The notes under the pieces were generated by a model. It did no database searches and was not told the DNA's origin. It was given only the letters and a program-made list of their open reading frames with translations. A program made the translations under genes and the position numbers. Source: Fastidiosipila sanguinis (GTDB lineage: Bacteria > Bacillota > Clostridia > Saccharofermentanales > Fastidiosipilaceae). From it: 64,000 bases of DNA. Location of the stretch: NCBI RefSeq assembly GCF_002998295.1, contig NZ_CP027226.1, forward strand, positions 1,284,001 to 1,348,000, in the 5' to 3' direction. Positions 38,308-46,927 of this stretch are shown here, in pieces; position 1 is the stretch's first letter; the number at the start of each line of letters is the position of its first letter.

Positions 38308-38337
38308 TAAAGGCTTTGTATTACTACAAAGCCTTTA
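38308..38337. terminator. Terminator between the binding lipoprotein and sialidase genes
   Basis: Perfect 13-bp stem TAAAGGCTTTGTA/TACAAAGCCTTTA with a 4-base loop. On the minus strand it follows the lipoprotein stop at 38374. The strength suggests that the sialidase gene is expressed from its own promoter or by read-through. Confidence 0.85.
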
Positions 38338-38373
38338 TTTCATTTTAACAAAGCATATTTAATCTAAGTGTGA

Positions 38374-39900
38374 TTATTTTTTCGCAGCCAAGAATTCATC
38401 AATTTGTTTCTGGGCTTCTTCTATTACTTTTTCAACTCCCACAGCTTCCATTTCTTTAAGCATATCTTCTAAAGCTTGATCTGGGTTTGTTGAACCAGTA
38501 TTTAGAGCACTGAAATATTTCTCAGTAACATTTTCTAAACCTGCAATTTCTGTTTCAACACTATCAGGGTTAAAGACGAAACCTAGAATTGGTGAAGTTT
38601 CTGCTTTTGTATTTTGCTCAGCAACTTTTAGCCATTGATCTTCTGGGTTTGGATCCTCTACGTATAAGTTCATAAATTGCCCTTGAGAATAGCTAGGAAC
38701 ATTATATTTCTTAGCTCCATCTTCTGTTCTTACAACTGTATTTTCTTTGCCTTCAACTTTTTCAAAGTGAACGCCTTCTATACCGTAATTGAATAAGTTT
38801 CTGAGATATTTATCTACGTTTATCCTTTCGAGCAATTTAATAGCAGCTTCTTGATTTGAACTACCTGCACTTATAACCATATATGACCCTTGAATAGTAC
38901 CTGATGTATACATAGGCCCTAAACGAGGATTGGTTACTACTGGCGCTCCATGACTATATTTACCCCAACCTACTTCTGCCCCTGGGAATCCTTGAGCTGA
39001 GAAAATATTATTATCTCCTTTAGGAACTTCATCCAGAGTACCAGCATCAGGGTTGATATAACCTAACTCATGCCATTTAGCTAAAGTTCTAAATTTATTC
39101 TGAACTTGCTCTTCTGCATAGATATTTACTGCTTTAGTGGTGCCAAAGAGAACACCGATTCCGCCTGCTAAAGGCTCATATTCGAAGTTAAGGGAATTAA
39201 TTCCACTTTTATTCAAATACATTGGGTACATTTGAGGATTCTCTTTCTTAAGCAACTCTAGTACTGGAGTCATATCATCTAGAGAAATAATGTTTTTGTA
39301 ATCTATATTATATTTGTTGACCATCTCTTCATCCCAAACCCAATATTGTGTTGCTGATGAATCTTTATAAGCTGGGACACCAAATATAGCACCATTACCA
39401 AGAGTTACACCTTGCCAGACATCCTTTGGAATTAATGCTTCTAGATTAGGCGTAGCAGGCAAAAGTTTACTGACATCTGCAAATAAACCATGATGGATAA
39501 ATCTATTAACACCTGTTATTGGAGAACCAAAAGCTATGTCGTACTTTTCTCCACCATTAATAATAGTGTTCATATTTGAACCATAGTCGCTCCAACTCAT
39601 ATAAGTTATCTCTACAGATATATTCATTTTTTCTTTGAGATATTCGTTGATTTTATCTTGAACCTTTTTTAGGTCCTCAGGGGCAGTACCAACTGTATAG
39701 TAACTTAAAGTTACACCTTTACCATCGTAGTTAGGTAAGTTCTCAGCCTCAAAATCCAATTTAGCTGGATCTACCTGAACTTCATCATTACTTTTGTTTA
39801 TCTCTTGACTACCCTTGTCATCTGCCTTATTACAAGCAACTAATGACACTGCTAAAACTAAAGCTAAACTTGCACTTAGTATCTTCTTAAGATTCCTCAT
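38374..39900 (-). CDS. Extracellular solute-binding lipoprotein (sugar type), orphan
   Basis: 508-residue periplasmic-binding-like protein of the LplA/YtcQ type used with CUT1 sugar importers. The signal peptide carries lipobox L-V-A-C at about residues 20-23. Long family members of this size bind complex oligosaccharides. No permease genes lie next to it, so its partners must be elsewhere or it works as a stand-alone receptor. Proximity to the sialidase suggests a sialylated or desialylated glycan as ligand (inference). GGGAAGAG precedes the ATG. Confidence 0.88.
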   Translation of the reverse strand: MRNLKKILSASLALVLAVSLVACNKADDKGSQEINKSNDEVQVDPAKLDFEAENLPNYDGKGVTLSYYTVGTAPEDLKKVQDKINEYLKEKMNISVEITYMSWSDYGSNMNTIINGGEKYDIAFGSPITGVNRFIHHGLFADVSKLLPATPNLEALIPKDVWQGVTLGNGAIFGVPAYKDSSATQYWVWDEEMVNKYNIDYKNIISLDDMTPVLELLKKENPQMYPMYLNKSGINSLNFEYEPLAGGIGVLFGTTKAVNIYAEEQVQNKFRTLAKWHELGYINPDAGTLDEVPKGDNNIFSAQGFPGAEVGWGKYSHGAPVVTNPRLGPMYTSGTIQGSYMVISAGSSNQEAAIKLLERINVDKYLRNLFNYGIEGVHFEKVEGKENTVVRTEDGAKKYNVPSYSQGQFMNLYVEDPNPEDQWLKVAEQNTKAETSPILGFVFNPDSVETEIAGLENVTEKYFSALNTGSTNPDQALEDMLKEMEAVGVEKVIEEAQKQIDEFLAAKK

Positions 39901-40286
39901 GATCTCTTCCCTTCCTTTCCTTTGAAAAAAATAATTCCTTTAACCTACGAACTTGCGTTGGATAAGTGTGATCCTAATTACATGTTAAGCCATTTCCAAT
40001 AATATCTCTACGTTTTTTATTTTTTATTATTTTGTTTAACTTTTTATATTTTTGTAGATAGTTTAAAAATCATAAAGTTCCATAATTAAATGAAACAATA
40101 GTTGAATCAAACAATCTAGTCCTATACTAAATTTTTAAGCTAAAAGAAGAATCGTAAATGTCAATTAAAATATATCAGGATGAGATAAAAAATCAATATT
40201 TTAGAATTATAAGAAATGTAAAATACAAAGATAACAGCGCCTTTTGTCACGGATATGATATAATATTCGTGACAAGGAGAGTTGTA
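39901..40286. other. AT-rich intergenic region between divergent genes
   Basis: 386 bases between the divergent lipoprotein and abiEi starts. Very AT-rich, with poly-T stretches around 40015-40060. It contains the abiE promoter/operator at the right end. A short open frame continues upstream from abiEi to 40158 but lacks a ribosome site and is probably non-coding. No RNA gene or repeat was recognised. Confidence 0.6.
40244..40275 (+). promoter_or_regulatory. Palindromic operator over the -10 box of the abiE operon
   Basis: Inverted repeat TTGTCACG (40244-40251) and CGTGACAA (40268-40275), 16 bases apart, with a perfect TATAAT (40259-40264) in the spacer. The right arm runs straight into the AAGGAG ribosome site of abiEi. 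AbiEi antitoxins are known to repress their own promoter by binding inverted repeats, so this is the likely site. Confidence 0.75.
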
Positions 40287-40898
40287 ATGAGTTCATATAC
40301 TGAAATAATATCTGACAAAATAAATAATTTTGACTCACATAAAGTATTTTTTGCAAATGACTTTTTAGATATTGCGTCAAATGCTACGGTTAGACAAATA
40401 TTAAAAAGATTAGCAGATGAAAACAAAATTAAGCGTGTCATTGATGGCTTTTATTATAATCCAACATACAGTGAATTAGTTGGAGAGTACGAAGCAATAT
40501 CAGTCCATGAGTTAGCACTAGCTATAGCAAGAAAATACAATTGGAATATTGCACCGTACGATAGCACCGCCTTAAACTTACTAGGACTTTCAACACAAGT
40601 ACCAGCTAACTATAAATATATATCTAGTGGAAGATATAAAGAGTATAAAATTGGAAATACCATTCTAGAATTCAAAAAAGTAAATCCAGGCGAGATTGCT
40701 AATATGTCTTTAAAGACGGCAACTGTAATTCAGGCAATCAAGTCTATAGGTAAAGAAAATATCAATGAGCAAGATATACAAAAGATAAGAGAAAATTTAA
40801 CTGATAAAGAAAAAGCAGATCTAATGAATCAATCAAAATCAGCCTCAGCATGGATATATGAAGTAATAAGAGAAATCTCTAAGGCCGAAAATGAATAA
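40287..40898 (+). CDS. abiEi: Type IV toxin-antitoxin antitoxin AbiEi (DUF6088 type)
   Basis: Antitoxin and transcriptional repressor of an AbiE system, 203 residues. An N-terminal winged helix-turn-helix (about residues 20-65, with N-A-T-V-R-Q-I-L-K-R-L-A and I-D-G-F-Y-Y-N-P) is followed by the AbiEi C-terminal domain (Y-D-S-T-A-L-N-L-L-G-L-S). The start is the ATG at 40287, directly after AAGGAGAG; a longer upstream frame has no such site and would overlap the operator. It overlaps the toxin gene by 8 bases, giving coupled translation. Confidence 0.9.
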   Translation: MSSYTEIISDKINNFDSHKVFFANDFLDIASNATVRQILKRLADENKIKRVIDGFYYNPTYSELVGEYEAISVHELALAIARKYNWNIAPYDSTALNLLGLSTQVPANYKYISSGRYKEYKIGNTILEFKKVNPGEIANMSLKTATVIQAIKSIGKENINEQDIQKIRENLTDKEKADLMNQSKSASAWIYEVIREISKAENE

Positions 40899-41874
40899 AT
40901 TCTATATAGAAAACAAAGAAGATTTGAAAGTTTTAATAGTAAATACTGCAAGAAAGAAAAATATTTCTGAGGTTATTATTGAAAAAGATTATTGGGTTAC
41001 TATCATCCTAGACTATCTATTTAATGAAAATAAATGGAAAGAATATTTTACTTTTAAAGGTGGAACATCTCTATCAAAATGCTTTGGACTTATTGAAAGA
41101 TTCTCTGAAGATATAGATTTAATCCTGGATTGGCGAGTATTGGGCTATGAAGAAAAAGAACCATGGATAGAAAGATCAAACACTAAACAAGATAAATTTA
41201 ATAAGGAAATTAATGTAAAGACAGAAATCTTCTTAAGAGATAAATTATTAAAAGTATTAGAAAAAGATCTTAAGAACTTGGGTTTTGAATTTTCCATTGA
41301 TCGTATTGATCAGCAAACAATTCTTTGTAAATATCCTAAAATCTTTGAATCTAATTATTTAGCGCAAAATATAAGGCTTGAAATAGGAAGTCTTGCAGCA
41401 TTAACACCTGCAATTGAAGTAGAAATCTTGCCAATAATCGGGGAGGCCTATCCGAATGTATTCAGAATAAAAACTAATATAAGGACAGTATCAGCAGAGA
41501 GAACCTTTTGGGAAAAGGCAACAATACTTCACCATGAAGCAAATAGACCAGAATCTTCTTCAATGCCACACAGATATGCTAGACATTTTTACGACTTATA
41601 TAAAATTACAAATTCAGATATTAAAAACAAAGCTTTAGAAGATAAAGATTTATTAAAAAAAGTGATTGAATTTAAAATGAAGTTTTACCCTAGAAAATGG
41701 GCAAAGTATGAAGAAGCGTTAAATGGCAGATTAAGATTAGTTTCTGCTGAGTATCGTTTTTCCGAAATCGAAAAAGATTACAGGGCTATGTCAGAAATGA
41801 TATATGGAAACTATCCAAAATTTGAAGATATTATAAAAACTCTTAAACAACTAGAAAATGAAATCAACTCCTAG
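40891..41874 (+). CDS. abiEii: Type IV toxin-antitoxin toxin AbiEii (nucleotidyltransferase)
   Basis: Nucleotidyltransferase-like toxin, 327 residues; AbiEii-type toxins use NTPs to modify targets such as tRNA 3' ends and give phage abortive infection in lactic acid bacteria. Key motifs: F-K-G-G-T-S-L-S-K at about residues 55-63 and S-E-D-I-D-L at 72-77, the metal-binding acid pair. H-R-Y-A-R-H-F-Y-D-L-Y is the conserved downstream segment. The A/T-rich composition of the two-gene unit and its isolated place between unrelated genes suggest horizontal gain. Confidence 0.92.
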   Translation: MNKFYIENKEDLKVLIVNTARKKNISEVIIEKDYWVTIILDYLFNENKWKEYFTFKGGTSLSKCFGLIERFSEDIDLILDWRVLGYEEKEPWIERSNTKQDKFNKEINVKTEIFLRDKLLKVLEKDLKNLGFEFSIDRIDQQTILCKYPKIFESNYLAQNIRLEIGSLAALTPAIEVEILPIIGEAYPNVFRIKTNIRTVSAERTFWEKATILHHEANRPESSSMPHRYARHFYDLYKITNSDIKNKALEDKDLLKKVIEFKMKFYPRKWAKYEEALNGRLRLVSAEYRFSEIEKDYRAMSEMIYGNYPKFEDIIKTLKQLENEINS

Positions 41875-41888
41875 CAAGCTCTCCCACT

Positions 41889-42542
41889 CTAAATCTCATT
41901 ACGATTTTTTCGCCAAAAGAAGTAAGCAAACTCTGCAATCAAGACGTTCACAGTAGTCGCAATAGCCAAAGGTACCCACAAGCTCACAATCATACCCCAG
42001 GCTAAAATTGGAATTAATGGCAAAGTGGCGACAACACTATTCATTAGAATTGCAACAAGCACTCTTATTACAATCGCTCCCAAGCCATTGCCAAATTTTC
42101 TGGCTAAGAATCCATGAAGCATCATTACAACAGCCATAGATATAGCGGTAATCATATGAACAACTGGGGATAAAGGCATACCAGAAATCAAGGCACTGAA
42201 TAGATGGCCTGTTGCACCAACGAACCCACCATAACCTGACCCCAACAAAAGAGCTGCCAAAAACCCTGGTGCTGAATCTAATGCAATGGTATTGCCCCAA
42301 AATTTAACATTGGCTCCCAACAAACTTAGAGCAATAAATAGCCCTGCCATACTAAGGTTTTTGAGTGTCACTTTGCGTGCATTATGAACTTGTCTAACTT
42401 TCGATTCTGATAAGTTGCTCCTATTACTATCGTGCTTTTCCATTAAACTACTTTCATCAGCGTGCTTTTCCTTTAAGCCACTATATTCAGCATGTTTTTC
42501 CCCAGCTCTATTTTCTGGATACCTTCTCCCATTCAAGCTCAT
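41889..42542 (-). CDS. ECF transporter S component with repeat-bearing N-terminus
   Basis: Substrate-binding membrane subunit of an energy-coupling-factor vitamin importer. About six helices follow a hydrophilic leader; the core A-P-G-F-L-A-A-L-L-L-G-S-G-Y-G-G-F-V-G-A-T-G-H segment is typical for S components. The vitamin cannot be told from the sequence. Residues 15-44 are three 10-residue repeats starting E-K-H, an unusual cytosolic extension. Shared A, A' and T subunits must lie elsewhere. Confidence 0.82.
   Translation of the reverse strand: MSLNGRRYPENRAGEKHAEYSGLKEKHADESSLMEKHDSNRSNLSESKVRQVHNARKVTLKNLSMAGLFIALSLLGANVKFWGNTIALDSAPGFLAALLLGSGYGGFVGATGHLFSALISGMPLSPVVHMITAISMAVVMMLHGFLARKFGNGLGAIVIRVLVAILMNSVVATLPLIPILAWGMIVSLWVPLAIATTVNVLIAEFAYFFWRKNRNEI
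42411..42500 (-). repeat. Three 30-bp imperfect tandem repeats in the ECF S gene
   Basis: Each unit encodes ten residues beginning E-K-H with Ser and Leu further on (E-K-H-A-E-Y-S-G-L-K, then two variants). The units keep the frame and are diverged, so this is an old in-gene expansion of the N-terminal leader. Confidence 0.75.
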
Positions 42543-42578
42543 TTTATTCCATTACCCTCTCAGCTCAACAAGCTCATT

Positions 42579-43304
42579 CTAGTAACCTCTTAGTTCAAGC
42601 TCCTCTGCGATTACATCTTGATCAATTTCTCTAACCTCACCAGAGATCTTATAATATTTATCATCATAATCAGTAATATCTCTATAAACTCTACAAGGAT
42701 TACCAAAAGCAACCACGTTTGCTGGAATATCCTTAGTTACTACACTACCTGCACCAATAACTGAATTATCACCAATCTTTACACCTGGCATTATTGTAAC
42801 TCCAGCTCCAAGCCATACATTTTCGCCAACATGGACAGGAGCATTAAACTGCATTCCTTGACGTCTCAACTCTGGTGAAATTGGGTGTCCTGCAGTAGCA
42901 ATTACAACATTAGGTCCAATCATTGTATACGCTCCAATATATATATGTGTGTCATCGACAAAAGTAACGTTAGAGTTCATATAGACGTTATCGCCTACGT
43001 GAACATGGTACCCACCAAAGTTTGCATTGAGAGGTGGTTCAACATATACATTTTCTCCACATTCAGCGAACATTTCTCTAAGCAAGTCTTCTCTAACTTT
43101 CTTGCTGCTATTACTGGTAGCATTATATTTGTCCAAAATTGCTTGTCTACTTTCTTGCAGTTCGAAGAATTTCTTACCAGCAGGTAAATGAACAATTCCA
43201 GCATGTTGATATTTCTGCTTACTTCTAAAAGAATATTCTGCTTTTTCTGCTTCAGTCATATTTGCAAATTTCTCTCTTGCTTTGTCCCTATTTTTACTAG
43301 ACAT
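42579..43304 (-). CDS. Sugar O-acetyltransferase (maltose/galactoside acetyltransferase type)
   Basis: Acetyl-CoA dependent acetyltransferase with a left-handed beta-helix. An N-terminal Mac domain (about residues 40-95) is followed by hexapeptide repeats, with M-I-G-P-N-V-V-I-A-T-A-G-H-P carrying the catalytic histidine and G-A-G-S-V-V-T-K-D-I-P-A-N the conserved C-terminal coil. The 241-residue length is longer than the usual about 185-200 because of extensions at both ends (charged leader and tail). Acceptors may be thio- or oligosaccharides; detoxification of sugars is the usual proposal. Confidence 0.92.
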   Translation of the reverse strand: MSSKNRDKAREKFANMTEAEKAEYSFRSKQKYQHAGIVHLPAGKKFFELQESRQAILDKYNATSNSSKKVREDLLREMFAECGENVYVEPPLNANFGGYHVHVGDNVYMNSNVTFVDDTHIYIGAYTMIGPNVVIATAGHPISPELRRQGMQFNAPVHVGENVWLGAGVTIMPGVKIGDNSVIGAGSVVTKDIPANVVAFGNPCRVYRDITDYDDKYYKISGEVREIDQDVIAEELELRGY

Positions 43305-43309
43305 TTTTT

Positions 43310-43331
43310 GCTCCTTTTTAGCTCCTTTTTA
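43310..43331 (-). repeat. Tandem 11-bp duplication giving two Shine-Dalgarno sites
   Basis: On the minus strand TAAAAAGGAGC occurs twice in a row before the acetyltransferase start. The proximal AGGAG (43311-43315) is at proper spacing to the ATG; the distal copy would be a spare. Confidence 0.8.
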
Positions 43332-43457
43332 GCCTATGTATTTGTTTTCTTATATACAAATACTAAACTATTTGCTCGATAAATTTCAATATTAATAAAT
43401 ATTTAATTACGATGTATCTATGTTAGTGATAAACTTTAGTAATGAAGGAGACAGTAA

Positions 43458-44396
43458 ATGAATTTTAATATTTCAGAATTTGAATCAGATATTACTACAG
43501 CCCTGAATAACTCTCGCTCTAAGTTGAGCACGGGAAAAGTTGTCGACTACATTCCAGAGTTGTCCACAGCTAATCCGGAGCACTTGGGGTTCATGCTTAA
43601 GACAGTGGATAATCAAAAATTCTCCTGTGGTGATACTGATATCAAGTTTACAATCCAAAGCATCTCAAAAGTCGCTGCTCTAATTATTGCTATAGAGACT
43701 TTTTCCTATGATTTTGTTTTTGATAAAGTCGGTATGGAAGCATCTTCTGCGCCATTTACTGAGCTAAGTACTCTTGACACCGCTCCACATAAGCCTAATA
43801 ACCCTTTCATCAACGCTGGAGCCATAGTTATTGCCTCTATGCTAGAGAGCAAATATACAATTGAGGAAGCTATAGAAATTATAGGCAAATATTGCTCCAA
43901 TCCAAATTTAGAAATAGAAATGGATGTTTACAATTCTGAAGTAAGTAGTAATTCTCGTAACCACTCACTTACATGGGAACTCAAGAATTTGAATCTCCTC
44001 AGCTCTACCCCTAGTAAATCATTGGAATTTTACACACGTCTTTGTGCTATTAACTTATCTCTCGAAGATTTAACTAACTTCGCTACTCTTCTAGCTAATT
44101 ATGGCAAAGACCCTGAAACTGGCGAGCAAATTATTTCTGCTAAAACTGTAAAAGTAGTCCTTAGCATCATGTTTACATGTGGATTATATAATGGTACCGG
44201 TAGTTTTGCTGTCAAAGCTGGCTTAGCTGCCAAAAGTGGCGTCTCAGGTGGAGTGATCTATGTAAAACCACAAGAATTTGGCATTGCTACCTTCGGCCCA
44301 GCACTTGATGCTAATGGAAACAGTATCGGTGGATTAGACTTGGTTGAGCAGCTATCCCAAAAATACAATTGGCATATATTTTCCGAAAATAGCTAA
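43458..44396 (+). CDS. glsA: Glutaminase A
   Basis: Hydrolyses glutamine to glutamate and ammonia; serine-dependent beta-lactamase-like fold. Ser68-x-x-Lys71 (Q-S-I-S-K) is the catalytic pair; N-P-F-I-N-A-G-A-I and the late G-V-S-G-G-V motif are family hallmarks. 312 residues, standard. GAAGGAG ribosome site. In anaerobes it can support acid resistance by releasing ammonia. Own terminator after the stop. Confidence 0.96.
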   Translation: MNFNISEFESDITTALNNSRSKLSTGKVVDYIPELSTANPEHLGFMLKTVDNQKFSCGDTDIKFTIQSISKVAALIIAIETFSYDFVFDKVGMEASSAPFTELSTLDTAPHKPNNPFINAGAIVIASMLESKYTIEEAIEIIGKYCSNPNLEIEMDVYNSEVSSNSRNHSLTWELKNLNLLSSTPSKSLEFYTRLCAINLSLEDLTNFATLLANYGKDPETGEQIISAKTVKVVLSIMFTCGLYNGTGSFAVKAGLAAKSGVSGGVIYVKPQEFGIATFGPALDANGNSIGGLDLVEQLSQKYNWHIFSENS

Positions 44397-44437
44397 AGAT
44401 AAAAATTACATAATTCAAGACAAACAAGCATAAATAT

Positions 44438-44467
44438 AGCCCTTCACTAAAATCACAGTAAAGGGCT
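44438..44467. terminator. Terminator between convergent glsA and MalY/PatB genes
   Basis: Stem AGCCCTTCACT/AGTAAAGGGCT with one mismatch and an 8-base loop, followed by TAATTTTT on the plus strand. Confidence 0.85.
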
Positions 44468-44514
44468 TAATTTTTCAATAACTAATATGTATGACTTTAA
44501 GCTAAAAGTTTTAA

Positions 44515-45711
44515 CTAATCCATCACGTAACTAATTCCTAGCTCTTGATACTCTTTCAAACTTTCAATGAATCTATTAATTCCATCTTCTAGCATTTCTC
44601 TTGGGCAAGCATAGTTCCAACGGATAAATTTGTATCCAGTTTGACCATAAATCTCACCAGCCTGTACGAATAGTCCTGTCTTAAATCTCATAAAATCAGC
44701 CATATGTTTACTATCTTGAGCATAGTTAGAAGTATTAATCCAAGCTAGATATGTAGCATTAGCTTTGCTGAAAATCAAATCAGGGAATGCTTCTGTTAAT
44801 CTCGTTTCAAGAAGTTTTCTATTTTCAGCGAGGTATTCGTTAAGAGCATCTAGCCACTCTTCACCTTCTTTGCTATAGCAAGCTTCTGTGACCTTAACAC
44901 CAAATGAGTTAATTTCCATAGCTTTGTCTTGCTCGAATCTTCTCTCCAACTTAGCCTTTAGCTCTTGGTTTCTGCAGATTACATAAGCAGCTTTCATACC
45001 AGCTAGGTTAAAGGATTTTGTTACTGAGTTAAATACTAGTAAATTATCTTGAGCATCTAGAGCAATATTACTTGCAGAGAAATGTTCTTCACCTGGGTGA
45101 ATAAGATCTGCATGAATTTCATCACAGAACATGTAAACGTTATGCTTCTTGCAAAGTTTAGCAATTCTTTCTAGATCATCCAGGTTGTAGTTCATACCGA
45201 TTGGGTTTTGAGGATTACAGAACAAGAAAATTTTGTTCTCATCTTTGGACAAAGCTTCTTCCAAGTTATCCCAGTTAATTGTATATTCACCGGCTTTATA
45301 GTCTAGTGGACAGTCAATTAATTCTAAATTATTGTAGAAAATTGACGTATAGAAGTTATTGTAAGTTGGTGTAAACATTACTACTCCATCACCTTCATTA
45401 GCTAAAGCACGCATAGAGGAACGTATTGCTGGTATTACACCATCGGTATAAATAATTTCCCAAGTCTCTACATCAACATTATGTTTACGTTTTAACCAAT
45501 TTTGAACTGATTCATAGAAGCTCTTTGGAACGAAGTCATAACCGAAAATCCCATGATTAACAATTTCTTGCATTGTTTCTATTACAACTGGAGCTGCCTT
45601 GAAATCCATATCCGCAACCCACATTGGTAATTCACCTTCATTAATGTTCCATTTTTCTGCTGTAGTACCTCTTCTGTCTACAATCTCATCAAAATTAAAC
45701 TTGCTAGACAT
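44515..45711 (-). CDS. MalY/PatB family PLP enzyme (cystathionine beta-lyase type)
   Basis: Fold-type I PLP enzyme with C-S beta-lyase activity in the characterised relatives (PatB, MalY). 398 residues. Start motif R-R-G-T-T-A-E-K-W and P-M-W-V-A-D-M-D-F are typical of this group; F-C-N-P-Q-N-P-I-G holds the PLP site; the lysine is in S-V-T-K-S-F-N-L-A-G. Produces pyruvate, ammonia and a thiol from cystathionine or cysteine conjugates. Confidence 0.93.
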   Translation of the reverse strand: MSSKFNFDEIVDRRGTTAEKWNINEGELPMWVADMDFKAAPVVIETMQEIVNHGIFGYDFVPKSFYESVQNWLKRKHNVDVETWEIIYTDGVIPAIRSSMRALANEGDGVVMFTPTYNNFYTSIFYNNLELIDCPLDYKAGEYTINWDNLEEALSKDENKIFLFCNPQNPIGMNYNLDDLERIAKLCKKHNVYMFCDEIHADLIHPGEEHFSASNIALDAQDNLLVFNSVTKSFNLAGMKAAYVICRNQELKAKLERRFEQDKAMEINSFGVKVTEACYSKEGEEWLDALNEYLAENRKLLETRLTEAFPDLIFSKANATYLAWINTSNYAQDSKHMADFMRFKTGLFVQAGEIYGQTGYKFIRWNYACPREMLEDGINRFIESLKEYQELGISYVMD

Positions 45712-45856
45712 AACGTTTTTCCCTCTTCCTTTTTAATTCTTGCGTTTATTTTTAATGCATTTTGCTTATTACATTTATTACTTATTGCGTTTTATTGCTT
45801 AATTTTCTCTAGGTATTTTATCACTTCATAGCTAGTTATTACAAATAGCATTTACA

Positions 45857-46807
45857 CTAATTTCTCTTCACTATTTCTGCAGGTATATAAATGATGTGAT
45901 CTACTTCACGACCCTTAAGTTCTAGCAATTTCTCAACTAGGAAACATGTTTCTTTAACAATCTTGTTCAGGTCAAAGAGCAGTACCTCGCTATTAGGGAA
46001 TAATTTCGTGCCACTTTCACTGTAGCAAACGACTATCATTTGTTTCTCATCGACAAAACGTCGAACTTTCAGCGCTAACGCCTCACCAACAACAATTATT
46101 TTTTCATCTTGAATATTTTCTTTATCAAAGAAAAGCTCCAAACTTTCCTCACTTGTATTAACCAGAATATTATCTGGATGGATAAATTTACTGGCGATCT
46201 CATAGACTCTATCATTTACAAAGTCTTCTATACAGAGATATTTTGCTCTTTGACTCAAATCTTCAAATAGATGCAAGAAGTCAAAGTTCACCTCATGAAA
46301 CAAAATATTAAATAGTGGAGTCTCAATACTTGCGACTGGGACAAAAAACTCTTGTGTTAAAGCCTGGGCATCTTCTAGTGTGAGTTCGTACAAGAGTATC
46401 AAATCATAATCATGTTTTTCTTTTAGCGCTTGATCTACATTCTTGTAAAGTATTTCAACCAATTCATATCCACTTTGTCTCAAACCAGCAGCAAGGAGGT
46501 TAAAGAATTCATAATAAATTGATTTCTTGGTCCAGGAGCTATGCTCATCAATATCTACAATTAAGCCAACTATACCTTTCTCGTGTTTGACATCACTATA
46601 CCTCTTAAGCGCCAGACTTCTCGCTGATTTATCTGTTACATAGTTTAGTTCTTCAGCGGCTTTGAAAACCTTCAACCTTGTCTCATGACTTATTTTCTTT
46701 TTATCTGAATAATTCAAAACATAAGAAACTGTTGCTGTAGAAACATTGGCTCGTTCTGCAACGTCTTTCATTGTAGCCTGACGATTTTGATTTTTATCGA
46801 TATCCAT
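45857..46807 (-). CDS. LacI-family transcriptional regulator
   Basis: HTH at residues about 15-60 (M-K-D-V-A-E-R-A-N-V-S-T-A-T-V-S-Y-V-L-N) and a shortened, diverged sugar-binding domain; E-L-N-Y is the hinge-helix start. The start at 46807 follows GGGGTG; an upstream ATG at 46837 lacks this. The C-terminal domain lacks most usual LacI effector motifs, so its ligand may differ. Single gene divergent from the HlyIII gene, with about 120 bases between; target genes unknown. Confidence 0.9.
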   Translation of the reverse strand: MDIDKNQNRQATMKDVAERANVSTATVSYVLNYSDKKKISHETRLKVFKAAEELNYVTDKSARSLALKRYSDVKHEKGIVGLIVDIDEHSSWTKKSIYYEFFNLLAAGLRQSGYELVEILYKNVDQALKEKHDYDLILLYELTLEDAQALTQEFFVPVASIETPLFNILFHEVNFDFLHLFEDLSQRAKYLCIEDFVNDRVYEIASKFIHPDNILVNTSEESLELFFDKENIQDEKIIVVGEALALKVRRFVDEKQMIVVCYSESGTKLFPNSEVLLFDLNKIVKETCFLVEKLLELKGREVDHIIYIPAEIVKRN

Positions 46808-46927
46808 TTTACACCCCGGTCTCATAATAGATTTCATTATAGAATATTTTTATTAGCATGTTTTACAAACTTTAATATATTAAGTGCTACAATTAATCTA
46901 TCGTTAATTTCAAGATAGGAGTCAGAA

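Noticed and set aside
40158-40286. N-terminal extension of AbiEi
   Set aside because: The frame is open upstream, but there is no ribosome site and it would cover the promoter and operator; AAGGAG before 40287 decides the start.
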